Positions 35,653-45,331 of a stretch of DNA of 61,174 nt are shown here, in pieces (positions within the stretch are counted from its first letter, which is position 1; each line of letters opens with the position of its first letter). Where the stretch lies: IMG/VR virus record IMGVR_UViG_3300042691_030195, positions 1 through 61,174 of that record; one strand, written 5' to 3'. The DNA is from a virus. The notes beneath the pieces were generated by a model, which saw only the letters and a list, made by a program, of their open reading frames with translations, was not told where the DNA came from and ran no database searches. The translations under genes were made by a program, and so were the position numbers.

Positions 35653-36903
35653 ATGTCTCGAATCATTCGTAAAGTATTCAAGGTTGACGGTGTACCTACA
35701 AATGTCACCAGCGCGCTTCTTTCTGACCCGACTGGTACGTACGGTGTAAAAAGAAACGACACAAACGCGGTTGTTGTTGCGGACGGTACGGCAATGACAG
35801 CCGTTTCCACTGGGACGTATCAGTATGAACTGAACGATGTTGTAGGAGTAAGCTACACAGCCTATGTGGAGTTTGTTTACGATGGAGCGACCTATCATTT
35901 TGAGTTGGATTTAGCCGCAAGAACCAATCCTGTAAGTGGTCCGGTAAGCTACTCAAGTCTCGTAGATCGCGTAGGCCACTACCTTTTCGGCGCAGAAGCC
36001 GGTGCGTCGTTTTCATCGGATCAGCTCACAAGGATAAATTATTGCATTCATGATGGTCTTTACCGAGTGTACTCTGCTCATGAGTGGTCCTTTTTCAGAC
36101 CACTGGCAGACGTCACAACCACCGCTCCGTACGCAACCGGGACGATCACTGTCGCTTCCGGCGTTGTGACTCTGGTTGGCGGAACATTCCCGACGTGGGC
36201 TGCAAGCGGCGTATTGATGGTCAATAACAAGTATTATTCTGTGGCAAGCAGGCAAAGCGGATCCCAAATAACTCTTGACGACACGTCCGTTGCTGTTGCC
36301 GCGGCGTCTAGCTACAAGTTGGCAAGACCTGAAATTCAGATGGACACATCGTTCGACTCTGTGGCAAACGACGCCAATTTGACTTACTACCCAAGCCCGG
36401 ATCAGTGGTTTCCGTCTGTTGAAAGACGGCACGACGCGACCATTCGGAAGCTCGAAGCCGGAAATCCAGAATTTGGACGCCCGTGTTTTTATTCCGTTAG
36501 GATGGACAGGTTTGACCCCACGATAGGGAGCAGGAAATCGCTTGCTTTTTACCCTGCCCCGGATGCGGCTTATGCTCTTCGAGTTCCAATGATTTTGCGG
36601 CCAGTTGACATAAACGAGTCGAATCAATTCCCAATTGGAGCGGAAATGCTCAGTCAGGTCATCCTGGAGGCGTGTTTAGCCTCTGCGGAGCATAATTACG
36701 AGGAAAGGGAGCATGTTCACGAAAAGCGTTTCCTGGAGCTAATTGCCCTGGCGATCAGAAATGACGAAGATCGCTCGAGCCCGACCAGTTTAGGTCCAGA
36801 CTCTCCTCGAGGAATGCATGGAAAATTTGGCGTTTTCGATTATGATTACAGAATCCGAGAACAGCGGATAGGAAGATTGACAATTGACGGAGAAGCAATG
36901 TGA
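35653..36903 (+). CDS. Tail adaptor (gp4-like) with Ig-like N-terminus
   Basis: 416 residues. The first 90 residues (TSALLSDPTGTYGVKRNDTN, GTYQYELNDVVGVSYTAYVE) look Ig-like. The rest resembles podovirus head-tail adaptors: a short helical block (QLTRINYCIHDGLYRVYSAH) with the EWSFFRPLADV motif, a strand region, DQWFPSVERRHDATIRKLEA and a C-terminal helix with RNDEDRSSPTSL. Such adaptors attach below the portal and gate DNA exit. Its stop overlaps the next GTG. Confidence 0.65.
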   Translation: MSRIIRKVFKVDGVPTNVTSALLSDPTGTYGVKRNDTNAVVVADGTAMTAVSTGTYQYELNDVVGVSYTAYVEFVYDGATYHFELDLAARTNPVSGPVSYSSLVDRVGHYLFGAEAGASFSSDQLTRINYCIHDGLYRVYSAHEWSFFRPLADVTTTAPYATGTITVASGVVTLVGGTFPTWAASGVLMVNNKYYSVASRQSGSQITLDDTSVAVAAASSYKLARPEIQMDTSFDSVANDANLTYYPSPDQWFPSVERRHDATIRKLEAGNPEFGRPCFYSVRMDRFDPTIGSRKSLAFYPAPDAAYALRVPMILRPVDINESNQFPIGAEMLSQVILEACLASAEHNYEEREHVHEKRFLELIALAIRNDEDRSSPTSLGPDSPRGMHGKFGVFDYDYRIREQRIGRLTIDGEAM

Positions 36904-37223
36904 CAACCGCACGATACAGCAATTCAATTGAAACCGTGGCAGTTGGTGCTACGGTTGGCGCAAGCGATCCGATTATTTACGGGGACTTTGACAAGGGGAC
37001 GGTCTACGTTCCGTCTGGGTCCACGATTATGACATTGACTTGGCACTCAAGTTTATCTGCCACTGGAACATACCTTCCGGCGAGAAGCGAAGCCAACGTT
37101 GCGATTACTACAGCCGTGGTTGCTGGTCAGTCGTATCCGATTCCAGTTGCGTTGTCTGGTTCGCGTTTTTTGAAAATTACTGGCGATGCCGCTGGCGTTG
37201 TTGGGGTCACATTGAAGGATTAG
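36900..37223 (+). CDS. Small tail protein, 107 aa
   Basis: GTG start overlapping the adaptor stop. All-beta composition (SIETVAVGATVGASDPIIYG, then FLKITGDAAGVVGVTLKD) like small tail tube or tail-terminator subunits. No motif recognised. Confidence 0.6.
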   Translation: MTTARYSNSIETVAVGATVGASDPIIYGDFDKGTVYVPSGSTIMTLTWHSSLSATGTYLPARSEANVAITTAVVAGQSYPIPVALSGSRFLKITGDAAGVVGVTLKD

Positions 37224-37246
37224 TTTAGTCACTCGAAGGAGAAATT

Positions 37247-37645
37247 ATGTCGGCTCACATGGTTTTGAATGAATTGCTTCGCGCTTTCTCGAATAATGGT
37301 CCAGGTTCGGTGCCGTTGGTTGCTTCGGCAAATGGAACAAGGATTCCCGAGGAAAGTTTGGTTCAGATTGTTATTCCGACCTGGGGCAATGTGAACAACA
37401 TTCTCATCCTCCCAAGTCCTGTTCCAGGAAGGGTCGTAATTGTTGCAGGGGCTGCGACTGGGGGTGAGTTGCGAACAACTTCCCCTACGACCATCGCGAT
37501 CAATGGAGGAACTGGTGCTGCTGCTGAATCTGCAGTAGCTGCCAACATGATGGCGATCTTGATTTGCGAATCCGCAACTTCGTGGAAGGGTTTCACGCTC
37601 GCTGCGGCTGGTACCGTTGCGGCACTTGAAGTAGCGGCTCCGTAA
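37247..37645 (+). CDS. Small virion protein, 132 aa
   Basis: Starts MSAHMVLNELLRAFSNNGPG with GAAGGAG upstream. Strand and loop composition with many Ala/Gly/Thr (PTTIAINGGTGAAAESAVAA). It likely belongs to the tail or head-tail joint because of neighbours. No family recognised. Confidence 0.55.
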   Translation: MSAHMVLNELLRAFSNNGPGSVPLVASANGTRIPEESLVQIVIPTWGNVNNILILPSPVPGRVVIVAGAATGGELRTTSPTTIAINGGTGAAAESAVAANMMAILICESATSWKGFTLAAAGTVAALEVAAP

Positions 37646-37653
37646 GTGACGAT

Positions 37654-38898
37654 ATGGCAAACAATGAAATACTGTTCCCTTCGGGTGTTAATCGTCGCCT
37701 GTCCTTTCGTCAGGAAGTTGGCAGGCGTGATCGGTATTTCAGTCCTTGGGCTGTAAACTGCCGGATTGAAGACTTTCAGGGTCGCCTTCGAGGTGGTTCC
37801 TGGTCTCAGTCAGGCGCTCCGTCAGTTGCTGCAACTCAAAGCAAGTATTTGACTGATAGCTCTGGAAGCTACATTACCGACTCGAGTGGTAATCGCATTG
37901 TGGTTAGCACTGGAGAATCTGCTGCTCACAGTGGCGGTGTGGTTTATGTGGATCCTGGGTCCAGCGCTCCGGCTAGTCATTCCGCTCAATGCATTTACAG
38001 AGATCGATTTTTAAGACCAAGTGGTAATCTTATTTTTGCCAGTCGGCAGGGTAATTACACAGACTGGTCACTGAAGTCGGATGTTAGCGATGTCATGCGT
38101 CCTTTTGTTATTCAGCTTTCCGAAGCTGGAGAGATTGGCGCCAATGTCGTATCGTTAGTTCCACACAAGGATGCTTTTTTGCTAGCCGCAACAAGCAGTT
38201 CGTTGTGGTCTATTCAGGGTGATCCTGCAGAAAGTGGAACCCTGACTAACATTTCTCGGGAAGTTGGGATGGTTGGTCCGAAAGCTTGGTGTCGCGATCA
38301 CCTTGATCGCTATTACTTTCTTTCGTCTTACGGGCTTTATACGGTGTCTGCTTCTGGTCAGGGACTCCAGGCTTTATCAGAAGACATTATTCCGGAGCAT
38401 TTGACTGGCGTCACAGACGCAGGGACTGTTTTGGATTACGACCACGAGTCGAAGGCTGTCTATATTCATATACCTTCAGCTTCTGTTTCGTGGATGTTTG
38501 ATATCGAGCGACAGGGGTTTTGGCCTTTCAAATCTGGTCACTCGGGATCTTATATTGCCATTGGTCCGATGCGTCTCGGCGATGGGAATAGTTATGGCAG
38601 GGTAATTCAACTGCACGGTATAATCGCTTCAGGGAGTGTAAACGTCACATGGAGGATCATGGTCGCCGATACTGCCGAGCAGGTTAGTATCAACGCGAAA
38701 TCAGCCATTGAGACCCTTATTTCTGGTGGTTCTCCGGCAAATGTTCACAGTAGCGGCGTTTGGACTGCTGGTGTTAATCACCGATGCTATCCAAGAGCCA
38801 GAGGTAAATACATGATCCTTCTTGTGTCGGCTGCTAGTGGCAACTGGGCATGGGAGGGAGCTAACGCGGTAACGATGCCTTCAGGGGCATGGAGGTAA
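37654..38898 (+). CDS. Tail stabilisation/tube protein, beta-propeller-like
   Basis: 414 residues starting MANNEILFPSGVNRRLSFRQ. Regular strand blocks with aromatic turns (LVPHKDAFLLAATSSSLWSI, FLSSYGLYTVSASGQGLQAL, VYIHIPSASVSWMFDIERQG) resemble the propeller of podovirus tail stabilisation proteins (gp10-like). With the adaptor it suggests a short tail. It couples to the fibre-like gene downstream. Confidence 0.65.
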   Translation: MANNEILFPSGVNRRLSFRQEVGRRDRYFSPWAVNCRIEDFQGRLRGGSWSQSGAPSVAATQSKYLTDSSGSYITDSSGNRIVVSTGESAAHSGGVVYVDPGSSAPASHSAQCIYRDRFLRPSGNLIFASRQGNYTDWSLKSDVSDVMRPFVIQLSEAGEIGANVVSLVPHKDAFLLAATSSSLWSIQGDPAESGTLTNISREVGMVGPKAWCRDHLDRYYFLSSYGLYTVSASGQGLQALSEDIIPEHLTGVTDAGTVLDYDHESKAVYIHIPSASVSWMFDIERQGFWPFKSGHSGSYIAIGPMRLGDGNSYGRVIQLHGIIASGSVNVTWRIMVADTAEQVSINAKSAIETLISGGSPANVHSSGVWTAGVNHRCYPRARGKYMILLVSAASGNWAWEGANAVTMPSGAWR

Positions 38899-38901
38899 AT
38901 T

Positions 38902-41052
38902 GTGCCTGACGTATCTTTTTCAGATTGGGTTGCTTCACTAGCGGCTGATACGCTTACGGGTCCAGAGAAGTTGCCATTGCTGGACGGGGCAACATCACGT
39001 CATGCAACAGCTGCTTTGTTGGCTGCTTTCGCTGTGGATCAGTTGCATCAAGCTGCTGTGATTACAACTGTAAACGATGCCGACGAATTGAACGTATTTC
39101 AGTCGGATATCGAGAAGATCATTACGGCGCAGAACTTCTTCAATTGGGTTATTGACAAGCTTGAGGCTCTTCCTACTGAAACCACGATTGTCGATGGTGA
39201 TAAGTTGGTTTTCAGTGACGGAGGTGTGCTAAAGCAGATTGACATCGCCACCGTAAGGACTTTTCTTAACTCAACCGATGTGGCTCTCGGGGCGCAGATC
39301 GCAGCGTTGACTTCGGCTACATTGGCTGACAGTGATCAATACGTTTTGGCTCAAGGTTCAACGGCGCTCAAGACAACGTTCACGGCTATTGCTGCTCGGG
39401 TTCATTCGCAGTTTTTGGCTTATACTGCAAGTCTTCCGTCTGTTGTTGCATTAGACAACTCAGATACCTTTTACGTAAACGATGGTGGTATTGCCAGTAA
39501 AATCACAGCATCAACTATTGGGACGTATATTCAAAATGAAGTAGGGGCAGCTATTGCCGCGGCTCCTTGGTCTAGTTATTCAGCGCTGGGTGCTGCGGCG
39601 AATGCCACGGACGTGTTTTTGCTACAGCGTAGCGCTACTGGCAGGACAGCCACTGGTGCCAATGTCGCAACTTACGTAGTTGGAACGCAAAATAGCGCCG
39701 CTTCGTCTGGTGCCACTGTAGCTGGCGATAGCTTTTTGATATTCCGCTCTGGGACACAGTACAAAACTGATGTTGGTTCTCTGTCGACGTATGTCTTGGC
39801 TTCTGCTTGGTCAGCAGCTAGCGGAAGCCCTGTTGTAACAGGTGACAAGATCGCTATTGGTCGATCAGGAACTACATACAGTGTTACTGTCGACCAGTTG
39901 AAGACGTATGTTCAAACTGGAGTGCAGAGTAGTGTTCTTGATTTAACTGGACTCTCCTCGGCAGTATTGGCTTCAGGATCGCTTTTGTTGATTGGTGATG
40001 GAACTACACCGAAAAAATCAACTCTTGCTGATTTTGAGACGCAGTTGTGGACTGACTACAAGTCTTACGTGACAAATTTGTCTTCTGTGGTAACACTTGC
40101 CAATGCCGATACTTTTTATGTCATCCAAAGTAATACGGCAAAGAAGATAGCGAGCTCGGATATTGCCGCGTACGCCGAGACAGCTATGTGGAGCAAGTCG
40201 GTTATAACCCCAGCTGCTGGTGACAATTTCTGGATGCGGAGAGGCACTACGAGTTATCGTGTTGATATTGGAGCACTTGCAAGCTACTTAAGCACTGCTG
40301 TAGCCGGATCTATCAACATATCAACTCTTACAGCAGCCACTCTTGGTGTGTTGTCGGATAACGATCTTTTTATTATCGACGACGGAGCTGTAAACAACAA
40401 TAAGAAGCTGACACTTGGAAACTTGAAGTCGCATGTTTTCTCGTCGCTATCTACATACGTTACCGGGCTAACTGCTGCTGGATCTGTGGCAGGAACAGAG
40501 GAATTGTATTCTCTGAATACAGGATCACCTCAGAAAATCACTGTTAGCACGCTGTGGAACCAGAGGTATCTCACCGACGCCAAGGCTATCAAGCTTGATG
40601 ACTTTGCGACTCCAGACGATAACACAGATTTGGATGCAACATCGTCAGCGCATGGTTTAATGCCTAAGCTAAGCAACAACGCAAGGCTGTTTTATCGTGG
40701 CGATGGAGTTCAGGCTACATACGCTAGCGTCACTGCAACGCCAACGGCTGCTACGGGAGCTACGGCAGCGGATGCCGCCGCACTGGCATCAACCAACACG
40801 ACGTTCATTACGTCGGACAGTACCCTTAAGGGGGTAAAGCTGCCAACTGGGAATGCTGGAGACATCATGGATGTGATCAACACTACTGCTGTTTCTGCAA
40901 AGCTGTATCCAGCGACTGGTGGTTTTATGAATAATCAGTCAGCAAACTTGGGTGTTGTAATTCCAGCAAGCCGTGGTGTCAGGTGTTTTTGTTCAGCAAC
41001 GAACACATGGACTGTTTTTGAAATGTACTCCAAGGCAGCAAACGCTTCGTAG
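38902..41052 (+). CDS. Large repetitive tail-fibre/spike protein
   Basis: 716 residues, GTG start. It consists of tandem strand repeats of about 45-65 residues, each around a D-x-F/Y-V/L and a S-T-Y-V/L core (for example FLLQRSATGRTATGANVATY, KIAIGRSGTTYSVTVDQLKT). A C-terminal domain holds LYPATGGFMNNQSANLGVVI. This layout fits a trimeric beta-helical fibre. Host binding is likely at the C-terminus. Confidence 0.65.
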   Translation: MPDVSFSDWVASLAADTLTGPEKLPLLDGATSRHATAALLAAFAVDQLHQAAVITTVNDADELNVFQSDIEKIITAQNFFNWVIDKLEALPTETTIVDGDKLVFSDGGVLKQIDIATVRTFLNSTDVALGAQIAALTSATLADSDQYVLAQGSTALKTTFTAIAARVHSQFLAYTASLPSVVALDNSDTFYVNDGGIASKITASTIGTYIQNEVGAAIAAAPWSSYSALGAAANATDVFLLQRSATGRTATGANVATYVVGTQNSAASSGATVAGDSFLIFRSGTQYKTDVGSLSTYVLASAWSAASGSPVVTGDKIAIGRSGTTYSVTVDQLKTYVQTGVQSSVLDLTGLSSAVLASGSLLLIGDGTTPKKSTLADFETQLWTDYKSYVTNLSSVVTLANADTFYVIQSNTAKKIASSDIAAYAETAMWSKSVITPAAGDNFWMRRGTTSYRVDIGALASYLSTAVAGSINISTLTAATLGVLSDNDLFIIDDGAVNNNKKLTLGNLKSHVFSSLSTYVTGLTAAGSVAGTEELYSLNTGSPQKITVSTLWNQRYLTDAKAIKLDDFATPDDNTDLDATSSAHGLMPKLSNNARLFYRGDGVQATYASVTATPTAATGATAADAAALASTNTTFITSDSTLKGVKLPTGNAGDIMDVINTTAVSAKLYPATGGFMNNQSANLGVVIPASRGVRCFCSATNTWTVFEMYSKAANAS

Positions 41053-41067
41053 TAAAGGGCTATATCT

Positions 41068-43083
41068 GTGTCGCATGAAAACTCAAATGAGTTCTCCGTT
41101 GTTCCTGGTATAAGTTCCGAGCAAGAGAAGTTTTGGCTTCCTCCGGTCGTAAACCCATTTATGGAGCTTGGGCCGTGGTGGGCTACTCAAACTGTTACTG
41201 ACGTTCCAGAAAACATAATGGGGTGGCTGGTTGCTCAGGGGTTTGAGGTAACAAACATCCGGCAGGATACTACAACAAAGCCTCCTACTAATTACTTCTC
41301 AGTTAAGAAGGAGGGCTTGAGGCCGCAAGAGGTGCTGAGAGCTCTGTGTAACTCGTACACCCGAGCAGCCAATGAGGCGAGAGGAGCAAATCAGTACAGG
41401 TATAACGAGGTTCTCGAGGGGATGAACTTGATGGTTGACAGCTCGAACGTGCAGTTCGATGCTCAAACCAAAGAGCAGAACGCGCAGTCTGGCGTTTACT
41501 TGGCAGACCTTGATGATTACATGACCGAAGTAGAGACAATGATCTCGGAGAACCAGTCCCAGATTGTTGCCGACGCCTTGGAGGCAAAAACTGCTTTAGG
41601 TCAAATGTTGACTCGATTGAGTGATCTTGAAACAAACGCCACAAACAACGCCACCGAAATAAAGGCATTGTTCGCTGAGCAAGAAACGAATCTGGCTGAT
41701 TTCCTGAGTAGGTACGAAAGCAAGTTAGCGGAGCTCGATCAGAACTTTGCATCGTACTTGGCAGATGTTTTGTCTCAAATATCGTCGCTTGGAAATGTTC
41801 TGGATTCGCACATTTCCGACTACAGCCAGCAGTTTTCCGTATTGGCGTCCAACTACACAGCTCACGCTTCCGACATCGCGTCACAGATGAGTAAGGTTCA
41901 GGTCAACGTAAACACGTATGTCGCTGATGTAGCCAGTATTTTGTTGCTTTTAGAGTCGGATTACACAAAGGTCGAGATTGATCTCAATCTAATCAAAAGC
42001 ACTGCCGGAACTTTATCGTCGACTCACGCTAGCGACTACACGTCTGTTCTTGGCGCTCTGTCTAGCGACTATTTTAGCCATGCCGAGATAGCGCGAAACT
42101 TTCTGGTCAACCTCGGAAGCACTGAGTTAGCTCGTATAAACGAGCAGTTTGCATCTAACCTGTCAATTCAGATGCAGCAGCTTGTAAGTAGAGGTCTGTC
42201 GTCGTCCGCTATAGTGGCTGATGTCACCGCCAGGAATCAGAGAGATCGAGACGAGCAAATTCAATTGCTGAATGATCGGCTAAATCGCGAGAAGCTTGAC
42301 AATCAGCACAGACTGTATGAGCAGCAGGCAGCAATGAGGGCTAGGACTCTCGATGGGAAGGATCGCCTTCACAATGTCCAGCAGGAGGTTCTTCGGTATC
42401 AAGCGTCTCTCATTAGCAGCACATTTGCACTGCTGAATGATGTCCGGAATAGGGTGCTGGCTGGGAAGCAAGCGATCTTTTCGGCTAATGACGCAAACCA
42501 AAAGTACAGCATTGAAGTCAGTTCGAACATGTATGGAAAGCTGCAGGAGATTAGGCAGCGAACGATTGACTCCGTAGATCGCATTTACCAACTCCGTGAC
42601 ATTTTTGCGAAGTGGAAAGAGGAAGATACGGTTCGTAGGTATGAGCAGATCCAGAAGATCGAGGCTCAGTTTCTTGAAGGCATTCAGCGGCAGAACGCTG
42701 AAAAGCAGGATATTATCAAGACGCAAATACCAGAAAGGAACAATCTCCTTACGCAATTGCAAAATGCTCTTACTGCATTGATGTCTGGCAAGGAGAGGTA
42801 CGCAACTCTGTTAATGCAGAACGCAAGCACGCTTGCTGAGCACAAACACAGAGCCATTGTCGAGCTGATGAACTCGTCTGTGCAAAGACTTGAAGGCTGG
42901 AAGTCTATTGCCGATCAGAATATGAAGTTGATGATGTACCAGCTTGATGAGCGGAATAAGCTTCTGGTTGGCGTGTACGCATTTGTCGAACGCCGAGAGG
43001 ATGTTGCTCCTGAATGGAAAGACATGTCTCAGATGATTGCTGGTCTCGGTGATAGCGGTGGTGGATGGTTGACTCCAAACTAG
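41068..43083 (+). CDS. Long coiled-coil virion protein
   Basis: 671 residues, GTG start (MSHENSNEFSVVPGISSEQE). After a 120-residue head, almost all is helical with heptads (QLLNDRLNREKLDNQHRLYE, then EQIQKIEAQFLEGIQRQNAE). It could be a fibre shaft, a tail rod or an internal virion protein injected with the DNA. It ends in a conserved-looking MIAGLGDSGGGW. No enzymatic motif seen. Confidence 0.6.
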   Translation: MSHENSNEFSVVPGISSEQEKFWLPPVVNPFMELGPWWATQTVTDVPENIMGWLVAQGFEVTNIRQDTTTKPPTNYFSVKKEGLRPQEVLRALCNSYTRAANEARGANQYRYNEVLEGMNLMVDSSNVQFDAQTKEQNAQSGVYLADLDDYMTEVETMISENQSQIVADALEAKTALGQMLTRLSDLETNATNNATEIKALFAEQETNLADFLSRYESKLAELDQNFASYLADVLSQISSLGNVLDSHISDYSQQFSVLASNYTAHASDIASQMSKVQVNVNTYVADVASILLLLESDYTKVEIDLNLIKSTAGTLSSTHASDYTSVLGALSSDYFSHAEIARNFLVNLGSTELARINEQFASNLSIQMQQLVSRGLSSSAIVADVTARNQRDRDEQIQLLNDRLNREKLDNQHRLYEQQAAMRARTLDGKDRLHNVQQEVLRYQASLISSTFALLNDVRNRVLAGKQAIFSANDANQKYSIEVSSNMYGKLQEIRQRTIDSVDRIYQLRDIFAKWKEEDTVRRYEQIQKIEAQFLEGIQRQNAEKQDIIKTQIPERNNLLTQLQNALTALMSGKERYATLLMQNASTLAEHKHRAIVELMNSSVQRLEGWKSIADQNMKLMMYQLDERNKLLVGVYAFVERREDVAPEWKDMSQMIAGLGDSGGGWLTPN

Positions 43084-43090
43084 GTGAGCG

Positions 43091-43873
43091 ATGTTTCGAA
43101 AAAGACGCAGACCCACACCAGAGTTCAAGGTTCCCTCGCCGTTTAACGCGATGCGAGGGGGCCATGATGACTTGCAGCTTTTTGGCGAGTTTCCGTATTG
43201 TGCGCTGATGCAGATTGCTCGCGAGGACATATACGAAAACCATGTTGTTTGCCGTGGATTCGACCCAAGAATCTTGAAATTTGTCGACTACGCAGAGAAC
43301 AGCGCCGACAATCCAGGAATATCCGTAGCTAAGCCTTACGGATGCAGGGTGACATCTGGAGGCGCTAAGAGATACAGAGTTGGCGAAATCTTTATGGCTG
43401 TTTTGCCAACCCAAGGTATAGCTGATATAGACGTTCACTACGTCCCTCCATCGCCTGTTGAGATTGAGTGGCGTCTTGGTCAAAACCCAGGTGTTGTTTC
43501 TGGAGCAAACTACGGTGGGCAGCCAAAGTGCTTGAGTAACGAGATCAACATCCTTTACGACCACAACGACATAGTGATCAACTGGATGCTGGTTCATGGC
43601 GAAGCAAAGATTTTTCGTTTTCAGTCAACAGAAGCTTTAACTGGAACATCCTGTCAGGCGTGTGTTCGTCAGATGTCTGGTTACTGGCCTCATACCGCAA
43701 CAATCTATGATCCGCAGGGAGTGTATCTGGGGATGCTAGCTGGAACAAAGGGTTTGGTGATGTTTCAGGAGGGCAAGTATTACATCATCGATGCGAAGTG
43801 CGATCCGGACACGTTGGAAGCCTGCGAATGCACGGCTGTTGGCGACGACTGCGAATGCGTAACTGAAGAGTAG
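43091..43873 (+). CDS. Virion protein with cysteine-rich end, 260 aa
   Basis: Starts MFRKRRRPTPEFKVPSPFNA. The central part is beta-rich (YDHNDIVINWMLVHGEAKIF), and the last 20 residues carry four cysteines with acidic spacing (ACECTAVGDDCECVTEE). Cysteine-rich tails suggest metal or disulfide cross-linking of the virion. No family assigned. It belongs to a pair of cysteine-rich genes with the next gene. Confidence 0.55.
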   Translation: MFRKRRRPTPEFKVPSPFNAMRGGHDDLQLFGEFPYCALMQIAREDIYENHVVCRGFDPRILKFVDYAENSADNPGISVAKPYGCRVTSGGAKRYRVGEIFMAVLPTQGIADIDVHYVPPSPVEIEWRLGQNPGVVSGANYGGQPKCLSNEINILYDHNDIVINWMLVHGEAKIFRFQSTEALTGTSCQACVRQMSGYWPHTATIYDPQGVYLGMLAGTKGLVMFQEGKYYIIDAKCDPDTLEACECTAVGDDCECVTEE

Positions 43874-43885
43874 GAATCAAGGCAC

Positions 43886-45328
43886 ATGGCGTGGAAAAAA
43901 TGTTGCTGCGGAAACTGCTTGATCTACAATGACGATTTCAATCGACCTGCTGAAAACCGTCTTAATGGTTCTTGGTGCGAAAGACCTGGAAGCTGGAGGA
44001 TTGAGCCTGCTGAGAGCAAGGCAGCTTCTATCACTCCTGGCGCGCCTGCTATGGTTAGTATTCCGCATCCGTCACCAGATGGGTCAATGATCGTTCAGTT
44101 TTTCATAACCTACAACCAGCTTGAGTACCCGCCTTCCGAGGGTGATCCGTTTCTTCCTATACCACCTGCCAGTGGGCAGAGGTGGAGGATAATCCTTAAT
44201 TCTCAGAAGCAAGACGTGACTGAGGTTATTGATGGTGTTTCTGAGACATACTGCTCTCCGATGAGCTATTACTACGCCGAGGCAGAGCTCACTAGCAGTA
44301 CGACGTACACAATGAGGCTTGGGATGTCTGCGTGGAGCGCAGGAACTAGAACTGAAACAGAGTTGAAAAGCAGGGTGTATACCTACGATCCGCTGACTGA
44401 AAACCCTCCATTCGGAGCATGGATGACAGCAAGGATCTCAGATGGCGAGTTTTGCGTAAACCTTGGTTTGATGTACGAGAGTTGCGGAAGCGTGGATTTT
44501 GCTGAAGACCCAGAAGAGAAGGGGTTGGTGTGGCTGTCAGTGACGCATCCAGGTTTGTTCACCAACGGCTACTATTGCGGAATGCAAATGAGTCAAGCCG
44601 ACATGTACGTTACTCAGTTTTCGTTCAGGGAGCATTTCAAGACGCTTGTTGATTCTCCTTCGGTTCGAAACGCATGCCCTGAGGTGACAGAAAATCCTAG
44701 ATGTGACTACTGTTTCTGCACATGCGGAAACGAAGTAACCGGAGATGTTGAGATACTTCCAGATATTATCAACTACAGGATTCGTCCAGCAGACTCGAGC
44801 TACAACTGTTCATTCGTTAGTTATCTGAACGATTGGCATTGCTATGGTCAACTAGTCTTGGATTCCGAAAACGCTAGGTGGATCCAGGTTCCTATAGACG
44901 GCAAGAACAGGAAGGTTTGTTGTTACAGGGAAGACAATCCGGTACCGCAGGAATTTATAATATCCTTCCACTGTCCAGCTGTCTTTCAAGACGATCCTGA
45001 TAAATGCCCAAGGTGGTATTTGAAGGTATCGGGTGGTGGCGTTTGGCCTCCTCCTGTTGGAGACAAGCCTGGGGTTGTTGGTGGATGCTGTTTGGTTGGT
45101 GGTATTATCCAGGGGAGCATTGAGGAGTGCATAATACCCGACACTGTTTGTAATTGGGAGCGAGCTGGAAGCAATGGAACCTGCAGGAGTTGGACTTTTT
45201 GCTATCCGTCTGCTGGTTGCAGTTGCCCTAAACTTCCAGACGAACCAGACCCTCCTCCGCAGCCTCCCGATGCGCCGCCACCTCCTCCGCCTGTTATTTG
45301 TACTATTTGTGTCGATATTTGGTGGTGA
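43886..45328 (+). CDS. Cysteine-rich lectin-like virion protein
   Basis: 480 residues starting MAWKKCCCGNCLIYNDDFNR. The N-terminus has a CCCGNC cluster and then a DDFNRPAENRLNGSW opening, typical of concanavalin/LamG-like domains that follow cysteine-rich heads in planctomycete-associated proteins as I recall them. Two further cysteine clusters (CDYCFCTCG near residue 275) and a proline tail ending PPPPPPVICTICVDIWW follow. It may bind host glycans while disulfides stabilise it. Confidence is moderate because these features are read by eye. Confidence 0.6.
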   Translation: MAWKKCCCGNCLIYNDDFNRPAENRLNGSWCERPGSWRIEPAESKAASITPGAPAMVSIPHPSPDGSMIVQFFITYNQLEYPPSEGDPFLPIPPASGQRWRIILNSQKQDVTEVIDGVSETYCSPMSYYYAEAELTSSTTYTMRLGMSAWSAGTRTETELKSRVYTYDPLTENPPFGAWMTARISDGEFCVNLGLMYESCGSVDFAEDPEEKGLVWLSVTHPGLFTNGYYCGMQMSQADMYVTQFSFREHFKTLVDSPSVRNACPEVTENPRCDYCFCTCGNEVTGDVEILPDIINYRIRPADSSYNCSFVSYLNDWHCYGQLVLDSENARWIQVPIDGKNRKVCCYREDNPVPQEFIISFHCPAVFQDDPDKCPRWYLKVSGGGVWPPPVGDKPGVVGGCCLVGGIIQGSIEECIIPDTVCNWERAGSNGTCRSWTFCYPSAGCSCPKLPDEPDPPPQPPDAPPPPPPVICTICVDIWW

Positions 45329-45331
45329 CAA

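Noticed and set aside
41303-41884. A 193-codon minus-strand frame inside the coiled-coil gene
   Set aside because: Opposite strand of a continuous heptad-repeat gene; no ribosome site and serine/arginine-biased composition.
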